Positions 1-5,300 of a DNA stretch of 5,300 nt are shown piece after piece. This DNA comes from Chloroflexota bacterium. Its GTDB lineage: Bacteria > Chloroflexota > UBA6077. Below the pieces are notes generated by a model that saw only the letters and a program-made list of their open reading frames with translations, had not been told where the DNA came from and ran no database searches. A program made the position numbers and the translations under genes. The DNA lies in the NCBI GenBank assembly GCA_021786215.1, contig JAJYNT010000367.1, positions 1 to 5,300 on the forward strand, given 5' to 3'. Positions within the stretch are counted from its first letter, which is position 1. Each line of letters begins with the position of its first letter.

Positions 1-53
1 GCGCAACAGCCTTGGCCGATCAGGCCGAGGGCTGCGCCGCCTTCTCGGTCTAG
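1..53 (+). CDS. possible C-terminal tail of an upstream gene (partial)
   Basis: Reading from base 3, an open frame gives 16 residues (ATALADQAEGCAAFSV) and ends at TAG 51-53. The Ala-rich, high-GC codons resemble real coding sequence in this genome, and the palindrome-rich non-coding block begins soon afterwards, as expected after a gene end. The fragment is too short to identify and contains no family motif. It could equally be chance, since the other two forward frames are also open here. The base composition and the position of the stop are the only support. Confidence 0.3.
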   Translation, partial: ATALADQAEGCAAFSV

Positions 54-183
54 GCGGTCTGGAATCCGGGTTTCGGTCCGGCTGCGCCATGACACCTTTG
101 TCTGTCCTCGAGTTCAGACACAAAAAAGCAAGGGAAAGGCACACCCCGTGCCGGGACGGCGGGGGCGAATCCCGGTCCTGAGC

Positions 184-222
184 GCCCGCCACTCAAGGGG
201 CGGGCTGAGAAGAGAGAGCCCG
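184..222 (+). repeat. overlapping, mutually exclusive hairpins
   Basis: GCCCGCC (184-190) can pair with GGCGGGC (199-205) across an 8-base loop. The segment CGGGCT (201-206) can instead pair with AGCCCG (217-222) across a purine-rich loop. The two stems share bases 201-205, so only one can form at a time. The arms use the same AGCCCG/CGGGCT core as the palindromes further right, so this is probably an outlying or decayed copy of the same repeat family. A role as an RNA switch or as an insertion-sequence end is possible but unproven. Confidence 0.5.
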
Positions 223-276
223 TTGATGAAGGCTGGCAACCTGATCTGGTAATGGTGGCGGTGGTTTCGCCCACGG

Positions 277-375
277 CTAAAGCCCGCGGGCTGAATCGGG
301 GAAGCCCGGTAAACCGGGCTAGACCCGGATGAAACCGACTTGCTGGGGTCATTAGCCCGCTTCAGCGGGCTCTAG
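277..375. repeat. REP/BIME-like palindromic repeat doublet
   Basis: The unit is bounded by an imperfect inverted repeat: CTAAAGCCCGC at 277-287 and GCGGGCTCTAG at 365-375, matching at 10 of 11 positions. Inside lie three palindromes: AGCCCGCGGGCT (281-292, perfect), AGCCCGGT-AA-ACCGGGCT (303-320, 8-bp arms) and AGCCCGCT-TC-AGCGGGCT (354-371, 8-bp arms). All share the AGCCCG arm with different centres. Small palindromes in intergenic space, paired in opposite orientation, are the known pattern of REP/BIME elements mobilised by RAYT (TnpA-REP) transposases. No transposase is in the window, so family membership is inferred from structure alone. Confidence 0.6.
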
Positions 376-381
376 TGCCTC

Positions 382-404
382 AGCCCGCTGCTTCAGCGGC
401 GGGC
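382..404. repeat. further AGCCCG-family imperfect hairpin
   Basis: AGCCCGCTG (382-390), the loop CTT, and CAGCGGCGGGC (394-404) form a hairpin. CTG pairs with CAG and GCCCG pairs with CGGGC, leaving CGG as a three-base bulge on the 3' arm. It continues the repeat cluster to the left and shares its arm sequence, so it is likely another copy that has diverged. It lies about 95 bases before the BON gene start and could fall within that gene's 5' untranslated region. Confidence 0.5.
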
Positions 405-486
405 GACTGCCGCACTGCCCGATTCAGTTGTCAAACACCACAAGCGGGCCTGCTCCTTGCATCGGGTTGGGGGTGGACCACGCGTT

Positions 487-492
487 GGAGGG
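487..492 (+). promoter_or_regulatory. ribosome binding site that decides the BON gene start
   Basis: GGAGGG at 487-492 is a strong Shine-Dalgarno match. It abuts ATG 493-495 with no spacer, which is too close for initiation. It sits 6 bases before GTG 499-501 in the same frame, which is ideal. GTG 499 is therefore preferred over ATG 493. Confidence 0.6.
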
Positions 493-498
493 ATGGCT

Positions 499-816
499 GT
501 GGACAGGGATAGGGACCGAAGAGAGGGCGAAGAGGAGCAGTCGGAAGGCGAGGGGGACACTCCGGCCGAGCTGCTGGACGACTTCCAGCTGGCCTCTCAG
601 CTTCAGGCTGCCCTGTTGGCGCTTGCCCCTTCCACGGGGTTGCGGGTAGACGTGGATGCCGACGAAGGGGTGGTGTATCTCCGAGGAGAGGTTGCGAGCC
701 AGTGGCAGAAGGAGGAGGCCGAGCGGATCGTTCGGGCGGCGCTGCGGCCCGGCGTGAAGGGGTTGCGCAACGAACTGGTGGTGAATCCCGCATTGCCCTC
801 CCTCTTCCGGCCATAG
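499..816 (+). CDS. small BON-domain protein
   Basis: The 105-residue product has two parts. The N-terminal 24 or so residues are very charged and low in complexity (Asp-Arg repeats, then Glu/Gly). From about residue 25 a helix (ELLDDFQLASQLQAALL) leads into a BON domain at roughly 48-95, whose core reads VDVDADEGVVYLRGEV, then a helix (EEAERIVRAAL), then VKGLRNELVV. This is the family's beta-strand, G-E-V, helix, V-x-x-V-x-N-x-L pattern. BON domains are thought to bind phospholipid membranes or other ligands, and OsmY is the classic example. This copy has no signal peptide or membrane segment, so it is probably cytoplasmic. The start is GTG 499 on spacing grounds; ATG 493 would add two residues. 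The gene stands alone, converging on the transpeptidase gene. Domain identity is fairly sure; the cellular role is unknown. Confidence 0.8.
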   Translation: MDRDRDRREGEEEQSEGEGDTPAELLDDFQLASQLQAALLALAPSTGLRVDVDADEGVVYLRGEVASQWQKEEAERIVRAALRPGVKGLRNELVVNPALPSLFRP

Positions 817-855
817 GGCCAGGCAGACCAGCCGCCTTGGTCCATCTGCCTGGCC
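817..855. terminator. probable bidirectional terminator hairpin between convergent genes
   Basis: GGCCAGGCAGA (817-827) and TCTGCCTGGCC (845-855) form a perfect 11-bp stem. Inside it, ACCA (827-830) could instead pair with TGGT (838-841). The stem begins directly after the BON gene stop and ends 32 bases before the transpeptidase stop on the other strand, the usual place for a shared terminator. Neither side has a run of T, so it is not a canonical intrinsic terminator. It may act as an RNA 3'-end stabiliser or need Rho. Confidence 0.6.
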
Positions 856-887
856 AATTGCCTTTCAGCGCACCCTCGCGACCGTCG

Positions 888-1622
888 CTACGGATGGACG
901 TATATCGGTACCCCGACGCTGGCCCAGTTCCACACCCACTGCGCTTCCGCGTAGGGCATGCCCACGCAGCCGTGGCTGGTTGGGATGCCGAAGCTGTCGT
1001 CGCTTTTCCACCAGGCCTCATGGAGTGCCGCACCATAGGCGTTGAAGTACTGGGTGAAGAGGACGTTGTTCAAGTTGTAACTGTCTCTAACCCAGGGCAG
1101 CGACGAGCTGCTCATAGTTGCGTTGGCCACCCTCTCGAGGATCTCGAAAGTGCCCATGGGTGTCGGGTAGTCCGGGCGCCCGGTGGAGACCACGGCGATG
1201 TGAACCGGGCTGGACCCTTCATAGGCGGTGAGGATCTGCTGTGTGACGTTGACGTCGATCCATTTTCCGCTGGATATCGGTCCGCCGGGCACGGGAGGTG
1301 GGGTGGTGGGTCTGCTCCTGGTGATGGCGCCGGAGTATACGTATCCGCCACTCGGCAGCTCAGCCCAGCTGTTGTTTTGCGTTTCGACCTCTTCGCCGGA
1401 CACCCACGCCGCCACGGTGACCGTGTCTTCGTAGTCCAGGACGTTAATGATGCGGGCGCTGGAACTGGGGGCGCTGCGGACGTTGGCGTGATCCCCCTTG
1501 ACGTACCCCTTCCAGGGTGCCGATGCCTCCGCGCTGCCTGGTGCAGCCGTCACGGTGGCGGCGATTGCCAGGGTTGCGGCGAGCAGACCCATGGCGTGGC
1601 CGCGGAAAAGTCCAACCCGCAT
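888..1622 (-). CDS. secreted SH3b-domain L,D-transpeptidase (YkuD family)
   Basis: The 244-residue product has a Sec signal peptide at 1-33: basic start MRVGLFRGH, hydrophobic LLAATLAIAATVTA, and likely cleavage after AEA. A bacterial SH3 domain follows at about 39-101 (ANVRSAPSSSARII signature), then a Pro-rich linker at 105-115, then a YkuD catalytic domain at about 120-243. The active site fits the family pattern H-x14-[S/T]HGC: His201, then Ser216-His217-Gly218-Cys219, with Cys219 as the nucleophile. This family forms 3-3 crosslinks in peptidoglycan or attaches proteins to it, acting outside the membrane; SH3b modules often bind the wall. The residue after SHGCV is Gly221, where Arg or Asn is usual. 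The start at 1622 is chosen because GGGGAGG lies 8 bases upstream and it places the signal peptide at the N-terminus. The frame opens further to 1730, but that extension is polar, Arg-rich and unlikely. Whether it crosslinks peptidoglycan in its host is inferred. Confidence 0.9.
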   Translation of the reverse strand: MRVGLFRGHAMGLLAATLAIAATVTAAPGSAEASAPWKGYVKGDHANVRSAPSSSARIINVLDYEDTVTVAAWVSGEEVETQNNSWAELPSGGYVYSGAITRSRPTTPPPVPGGPISSGKWIDVNVTQQILTAYEGSSPVHIAVVSTGRPDYPTPMGTFEILERVANATMSSSSLPWVRDSYNLNNVLFTQYFNAYGAALHEAWWKSDDSFGIPTSHGCVGMPYAEAQWVWNWASVGVPIYVHP

Positions 1623-1630
1623 AGCTATTG

Positions 1631-1637
1631 CCTCCCC
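1631..1637 (-). promoter_or_regulatory. ribosome binding site of the L,D-transpeptidase gene
   Basis: On the minus strand GGGGAGG lies 8 bases before the ATG at 1622-1620. This strong site rules against the longer upstream reading that begins at 1730. Confidence 0.75.
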
Positions 1638-1776
1638 ATCTCCCGCGCGGCCCGACCGGGGCCGGCGGGAAGAATGGCCTTCGACATTGGACAGGCGCCA
1701 TTCATCGCGCTGCTTGCTCGACGCGGACATGCCGTCGAGAAGGCGTGGACGGGGGCAAGATGAGTGCCAGCGGCGT

Positions 1777-1806
1777 TTGTGCCGGCCGGACCGGACATGC
1801 TATACT
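1777..1806 (+). promoter_or_regulatory. probable sigma-70-type promoter of the tRNA-Ala gene
   Basis: TATACT at 1801-1806 matches the -10 consensus TATAAT at five of six positions. TTGTGC at 1777-1782 is a weak -35 candidate (TTG conserved) at an 18-base spacing. Transcription would begin near 1812-1814, leaving a leader of about 10 bases before the mature tRNA, which is normal for tRNA genes. The -10 stands out as an AT-rich island in GC-rich sequence. With no clear promoter or terminator between the tRNA and the methylase gene, it may also supply some readthrough to the downstream operon. Confidence 0.6.
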
Positions 1807-1822
1807 TTCTGTAAGCGCACAT

Positions 1823-1897
1823 GGGCCTGTGGCTCAGTGGGAGAGCGTCCGGTTCGCATCCGGAAGGTCGGCGGTTCGAATCCGCCCAGGTCCACCA
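1823..1897 (+). tRNA. tRNA-Ala (anticodon CGC)
   Basis: The cloverleaf folds cleanly. The acceptor arm is GGGCCTG (1823-1829) with CAGGTCC (1887-1893). The D stem is GCTC with GAGC. The anticodon stem is TCCGG with CCGGA around the loop TTCGCAT, giving anticodon CGC at 1855-1857. The T stem is GGCGG with CCGCC around TTCGAAT. The third acceptor pair is G3-U70, the main identity element for alanyl-tRNA synthetase, which agrees with the anticodon. The discriminator base is A, and the CCA end is encoded (1895-1897). It decodes GCG alanine codons. No hairpin-plus-T terminator follows. tRNA 3' ends are common integration sites, and a probable defence operon starts just behind this one. Confidence 0.97.
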
Positions 1898-1992
1898 ATC
1901 TTATCTATTAGATGCCCCGCCGGACCCGATGTGGTGACATTCGCCCCGCTATCCAAGCAACTCCGGCCCTCACTTGGAGTCCGCTTCGCAGA

Positions 1993-4278
1993 ATGGACAC
2001 GAAGAGACTAGACGCTCCAGGGGTCGCGGCACGACCTGAGGCCACCTCGAAGCCCCGGTCCGCAGGTGAAGGCATCGAAGCGGTCTTTGACGTCCCCTTT
2101 GTGGCCGATCTGGCACTACACGAGAAACAGATTCAGCAAAACTACCGACCTGTCATTGCCGTGCACAAATGGTTTGCTCGTAGGCCTGGCACCCTCTTCC
2201 GCGCCTTGATCCTCTCGGAGTTTCTGCCCGGTCCGCTCCGCCAGAGCTACTACAGGCCTCACAACCTCGACGGGATTCACATCGCGGATCCCTTCATGGG
2301 GGGAGGCACGCCTCTACTGGAGGCCAATCGGCTGGGATGCCGAGTTACAGGCTACGACATAAACCCCATGGCATACTGGGTGGTTCACCAGGAGATGGGC
2401 AGTCTCGACATCGGGAGCTATCGGGATGCAGCGTCCAGTGTGGCTCGCCGCGTCGACGCGCAAATTGGTCGTTTCTACGAGACCACATGTCTCGAATGCG
2501 GTCAGCCGGCACCAGTGAAGTACTTCATCTGGGTGAAGACCACGAGGTGCAAGACCTGCGGCTCAACTTTTGATCTTTTCCCGGGCTACCTCCTCGCTGA
2601 GGATGATAGGCACCCAACCAATGTCCTGATTTGTCCTGACTGCGGGGACCTAAACGAAGTGAAAGATCGTAGGGCTCCAGGGCTGTGCGGATCGTGTGGT
2701 TCAGCCCTGACATTGGCGGGACCCGCGAGCCGCAACCGCTGCAGGTGTCCCCATTGTGGGGAGGTCAACAGCTATCCCGATCCAACCCAGGGTGCCCCCA
2801 AACACCGAATGGTCGCAATCGAGTACCACTGCTCACGGTGCCGACCACATCATGCCGGTCGGTTCTTCAAGCGTCCGGATCAGGAGGACCTTGCCAGAAT
2901 TGCAGCCGTGGATGAGATGTGGGCTACCATCACTCCTGCTTTTGTCCCGGATGACGAAATACCCGCCGGGGACGAGACGGATCGTCTTCATCGTTGGGGA
3001 TACCGGTACTACCGAGAGATGTTCAATCCACGGCAGTTGTTGGGCCTGGAGCTGCTCTGCCGGGCTGTGGTCGCTGAAACTGATGCGAGCCTGAGGGATG
3101 CTCTAGCTACAAACCTGTCGGACCTTCTGCGCTATCAGAATATGCTCTGTCGATACGACACTCGCGCATTGAAGTCGCTTGATATCTTCTCGGTTCATGG
3201 CTTTCCTGTGGGCCTGGTTCAGTGCGAGTCGAATCTCTTCGGCATCACAAATAGGAGCACCGGTGCGAATGTTGGAAGTGGTGGATGGTCCAACATTGTC
3301 GAGAAGTATGTGAGGGCAAAGCAGTACTGCGAAGCTCCTTTTGAGATCAGACACGATGGGGCGCGCAAGGTCCAGGTTCCCGTTCGTGGCGAGTGGATAG
3401 GCGGGTCGCGCGCAGAGGATCGTGATCATTCCTGTCGGCAGGTTGCTCTGACCTGCGGGAATGCCGCGGAGGCGGAACTTGCGCCCTCATCTGTAGATGC
3501 CGTGCTCACGGACCCGCCCTATTTTGCCAACGTACAGTACGCGGAGTTGATGGACTTTTGCTTCGTCTGGCTGAGGCGCCTGGTGGTCAACGGCCACGGC
3601 TACTTCGAGCGCAACTCAACAAGGAGTCCTGAGGAACTCACCGGCAACGTGACGTTGGAACGAGGTTTGACCCATTTCTGTGAGGGGCTTTCGCAGACCT
3701 TCATCCGGATGTCGCGGGCGCTCAAACCCGGCCGACCGTTCGTGTTTACCTATCACCACAATGCCATCGAGGCATACTACCCTCTTGCTGTGGCCGTGCT
3801 CGATTCTGGATTGACCTGCTCAGCCACGATCCCCTGCCCGGCAGAGATGGGGGCATCCATCCATATCAACGGCACCGGATCGTCGGTAGTGGATACGGTC
3901 TTTGTGTGTCGATCCACCGGCTCGGTTGCTCGCCGCACAATCGTGTCGTCCTCTGAAGGGGTCGCGGAACTGGTCAGACGTGACTTGTATGATCTATCTC
4001 GAGGCGGAATCAGACCTACTCAGGGCGACATGCGATGCCTGGCGTTCGGGCATCTGATTAGACTGGCAATCTGGAATTTGCGCTCACGGTGGGATCCAAC
4101 GGCGCCAACTGAGACGAAGCTAGAACAGGTCGTTGCGGCCTTGACTGAGCTTGGTGGCATGAAGTCGATCGAAGAGCGCCTCTCGCTACCGTCGCCCGAT
4201 GTGCGCGTTCCGGCGCTTCTCGCGTTCCGAGAACCAGATACTGTGTACGAGAGTGGATTCGATGAAATACCCTTTTGA
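1993..4278 (+). CDS. DUF1156/COG1743-type DNA methyltransferase with three zinc ribbons
   Basis: The 761-residue product is a predicted SAM-dependent DNA amino-methyltransferase (N6-adenine or N4-cytosine). A DUF1156-like start is at about 40-70, with the motif HKWFARRP at 58-65. The SAM-binding motif DPFMGGGT is at 99-106, followed by GYDINP at 120-125. The catalytic motif DPPY is at 507-510. Between these lie three CxxC...CxxC pairs: Cys166/169 with 186/189, 214/217 with 232/235, and 252/255 with 280/283, all likely zinc-binding. The motif order (SAM site, long insert, DPPY) resembles the alpha class, so the insert may read the DNA target; this is inference. ATG 1993 has GGAG 13 bases upstream, a rather long spacing. 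ATG 1912 would add 27 Arg/Pro-rich residues, has no ribosome site, and lies 14 bases past the tRNA. The gene overlaps the nuclease gene by 17 bases, pointing to a restriction-modification operon. Sampled stretches near 50-52% GC are lower than in the BON and transpeptidase genes. Confidence 0.88.
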   Translation: MDTKRLDAPGVAARPEATSKPRSAGEGIEAVFDVPFVADLALHEKQIQQNYRPVIAVHKWFARRPGTLFRALILSEFLPGPLRQSYYRPHNLDGIHIADPFMGGGTPLLEANRLGCRVTGYDINPMAYWVVHQEMGSLDIGSYRDAASSVARRVDAQIGRFYETTCLECGQPAPVKYFIWVKTTRCKTCGSTFDLFPGYLLAEDDRHPTNVLICPDCGDLNEVKDRRAPGLCGSCGSALTLAGPASRNRCRCPHCGEVNSYPDPTQGAPKHRMVAIEYHCSRCRPHHAGRFFKRPDQEDLARIAAVDEMWATITPAFVPDDEIPAGDETDRLHRWGYRYYREMFNPRQLLGLELLCRAVVAETDASLRDALATNLSDLLRYQNMLCRYDTRALKSLDIFSVHGFPVGLVQCESNLFGITNRSTGANVGSGGWSNIVEKYVRAKQYCEAPFEIRHDGARKVQVPVRGEWIGGSRAEDRDHSCRQVALTCGNAAEAELAPSSVDAVLTDPPYFANVQYAELMDFCFVWLRRLVVNGHGYFERNSTRSPEELTGNVTLERGLTHFCEGLSQTFIRMSRALKPGRPFVFTYHHNAIEAYYPLAVAVLDSGLTCSATIPCPAEMGASIHINGTGSSVVDTVFVCRSTGSVARRTIVSSSEGVAELVRRDLYDLSRGGIRPTQGDMRCLAFGHLIRLAIWNLRSRWDPTAPTETKLEQVVAALTELGGMKSIEERLSLPSPDVRVPALLAFREPDTVYESGFDEIPF

Positions 4279-5300
4279 GGCGTCCCGGGCTGAGATCGAG
4301 GCCAACCCCGATGGTTTCGTCGCTTCCGTATTCTCCTCGTTGGAGTCTGAGTTCCTGGTGATTCCGAAGGGAGAGGGATTCATCGAGTATCCTGCTTTCG
4401 AGCGCGCCTACGAGGTGCTGAAGCGGACTACCGAGGGATTCCACACGATGGATCGGGATGCGGTCCTGACTGCAGCCCTTCGAACCCCGCTCGTCCTGGT
4501 CGTGCTGCGGACCATTCTGGGTTTCACCCCGTCCGAGTGGGCCTACGTGACAACCACTCGTACCGGTGTCTCTATACCGCAAGGGTTTGCTCGCAGCCTC
4601 GATCGCCGGATTCGGATGTCACCCGAGACCCCTCTGGAGTTCACGCCTCCAATGCTGGCGAGGGTGCGTGCGCTGACTGAGACGGCTTGTCAGCTCGTGA
4701 TGGATGGCGCGCCTGGCACCGATGCCGATCACATCCATCGTCTCGACAAGGCAGACACCGAGGAGGGTCTCGTGGGCGTCCAATCTATGGCGCGTCTTGG
4801 TGCGCCCTACGCCATGCTGCTGTACGAGCGATTTCTGGGGCGGCCATTTGCCGGCCATCGCGACTCGGTATCTGAGTTGGTGGGCTACAACCTCGAGTCG
4901 GCGATTGAGCGGGTCCTCGACGCGGCCGGGATAAGCCATCAGAAAACCAGAAGAGCCGAGCGCATCCCTGGCCTCGATCAGGCGCCAGACTTCGTAATTC
5001 CTGACAAGTACACACTGCAGGTGGTCATCGAGGCCAAGATCACCGAGGACGACGGGACTGCCCGCGACAAGGTCACGAGGGTGCAGCACCTCGATTCTTT
5101 GAGCCGCCGGGCCCAGCTTGAGGGCAGGCAAACCTTCGAAGTGGTGGCCTGCATAGGTGGGAGAGGCTTCGCGGTTCGGAAGGAGGACATGAGAAAGCTG
5201 CTGCTCGCGACCGGAGGGAAGGTGTTCACCCTTCAGACTCTCGATCGAATGGTGGGGCACACCCGGCTAAGGGAGTTCCGAACAAACCCGCCGCAGACGT
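4262..5300 (+). CDS. PD-(D/E)XK-type putative restriction endonuclease (partial, runs off the window)
   Basis: The frame opens with ATG 4262 inside the end of the methylase gene, in another frame, and stays open for 346 codons to the window edge, so the C-terminus is missing. Residues 1-200 form a domain I do not recognise, mostly helical by appearance. From about 205 a nuclease-like core follows: a helix NLESAIERVLDAAGI (210-224), then Pro242-Asp243, a strand, and Glu257-Ala258-Lys259. This matches PD-x(n)-(D/E)-x-K, with Asp243, Glu257 and Lys259 as likely metal-binding and catalytic residues. The segment GTARDKVTRVQHL (265-277) follows as a charged helix of the kind that often completes such sites. 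The ribosome site is weak (GTGGA, 4253-4257), so translation is probably coupled to the methylase. The likely role is cutting DNA not protected by the partner methylase. The fold is inferred from a short motif, and the target and exact family are unknown. Confidence 0.78.
   Translation, partial: MKYPFEASRAEIEANPDGFVASVFSSLESEFLVIPKGEGFIEYPAFERAYEVLKRTTEGFHTMDRDAVLTAALRTPLVLVVLRTILGFTPSEWAYVTTTRTGVSIPQGFARSLDRRIRMSPETPLEFTPPMLARVRALTETACQLVMDGAPGTDADHIHRLDKADTEEGLVGVQSMARLGAPYAMLLYERFLGRPFAGHRDSVSELVGYNLESAIERVLDAAGISHQKTRRAERIPGLDQAPDFVIPDKYTLQVVIEAKITEDDGTARDKVTRVQHLDSLSRRAQLEGRQTFEVVACIGGRGFAVRKEDMRKLLLATGGKVFTLQTLDRMVGHTRLREFRTNPPQT

Larger units (their letters stand above)
54..486. other. 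intergenic region with palindromes, no convincing gene
   Basis: No open frame in this stretch has both a plausible start and a protein-like composition. A 100-codon minus-strand frame at 50-352 runs through the palindromes and is rich in Arg, Pro, Gly and Ser, as expected of a chance frame in GC-rich repeats. The left part (54-180) has a purine and A-rich patch near 119-138 but no recognisable element. The right part (181-410) is packed with hairpins. Near the BON gene, TTGTCA at 428-433 resembles a -35 box, but no acceptable -10 follows at the right distance. Confidence 0.6.

Noticed and set aside
50..352. 100-codon minus-strand open frame in the palindrome region
   Set aside because: It reads through repeated palindromes, its composition is low in complexity, and it has no family resemblance.
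181..410. CRISPR array
   Set aside because: The repeated units are palindromes of differing centre and irregular spacing, with no constant direct repeat and spacer pattern.
428..456. TTGTCA as the -35 box of a BON gene promoter
   Set aside because: No sequence resembling TATAAT occurs 16-18 bases downstream, so the promoter cannot be supported.
431..1036. 201-codon minus-strand open frame
   Set aside because: It overlaps the BON gene antisense and the end of the transpeptidase in another frame. Its Arg/Pro/Ala-rich composition is that of a shadow frame.
1623..1730. N-terminal extension of the transpeptidase to the upstream start at 1730
   Set aside because: It would place 36 polar, Arg-rich residues before the signal peptide, and the strong ribosome site at 1631-1637 serves the start at 1622.
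702..1763. 353-codon plus-strand open frame across the BON and transpeptidase region
   Set aside because: It lies antisense to the clear YkuD/SH3b gene and overlaps the BON gene in another frame. Its translation has no recognisable motif and is typical of a GC-rich shadow frame.
1498..2011. Plus-strand open frames running through the tRNA gene (1498-1911 and 1628-2011)
   Set aside because: Their codons come from antisense transpeptidase sequence, the spacer and the tRNA itself. The cloverleaf explains the conserved part.
4058..4582. 174-codon minus-strand open frame
   Set aside because: It is antisense to the methylase-nuclease junction and has no motif or ribosome site that supports it.
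4619..5260. 213-codon minus-strand open frame
   Set aside because: It is antisense to the nuclease gene, which has the catalytic motif and overlaps the methylase gene as operon partners do. The minus-strand product shows no domain signature.

Overview
This is a GC-rich bacterial window holding four substantial protein genes, one tRNA gene and a block of palindromic repeats. The tRNA has an encoded CCA end. The wall enzyme has a Sec signal peptide, an SH3b module and a YkuD domain. Together with the REP-like palindromes, these would suit a high-GC lineage such as Chloroflexota or Actinomycetota. That placement is an inference; no marker gene here fixes the taxon.

Layout. Bases 1-53 may be the tail of an upstream gene. 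Bases 54-486 carry no convincing gene but are dense in palindromes built on AGCCCG/CGGGCT. A small BON-domain protein (499-816, +) converges on a secreted SH3b plus L,D-transpeptidase protein (888-1622, -). A strong inverted repeat (817-855) lies between their stop codons. A divergent spacer with a -10-like box leads into tRNA-Ala with anticodon CGC (1823-1897, +).

Right behind the tRNA starts a two-gene unit that fills the rest of the window. The first gene (1993-4278) encodes a COG1743/DUF1156-type DNA methyltransferase, with three CxxC/CxxC zinc-ribbon pairs between its SAM-binding motif and its DPPY catalytic motif. The second gene (4262 to beyond 5300) overlaps the first by 17 bases and has no stop codon in the window. 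It encodes a protein with a PD...EAK nuclease signature. The pair reads as a compact restriction-modification or related defence operon: the methylase would mark host DNA and the nuclease would cut unmarked DNA. Its position beside a tRNA gene, and the lower GC in parts of the methylase gene, are consistent with horizontal acquisition. No integrase, attachment-site repeat or controller gene is visible.

The BON and transpeptidase genes look like ordinary chromosomal genes with no functional link to the operon.
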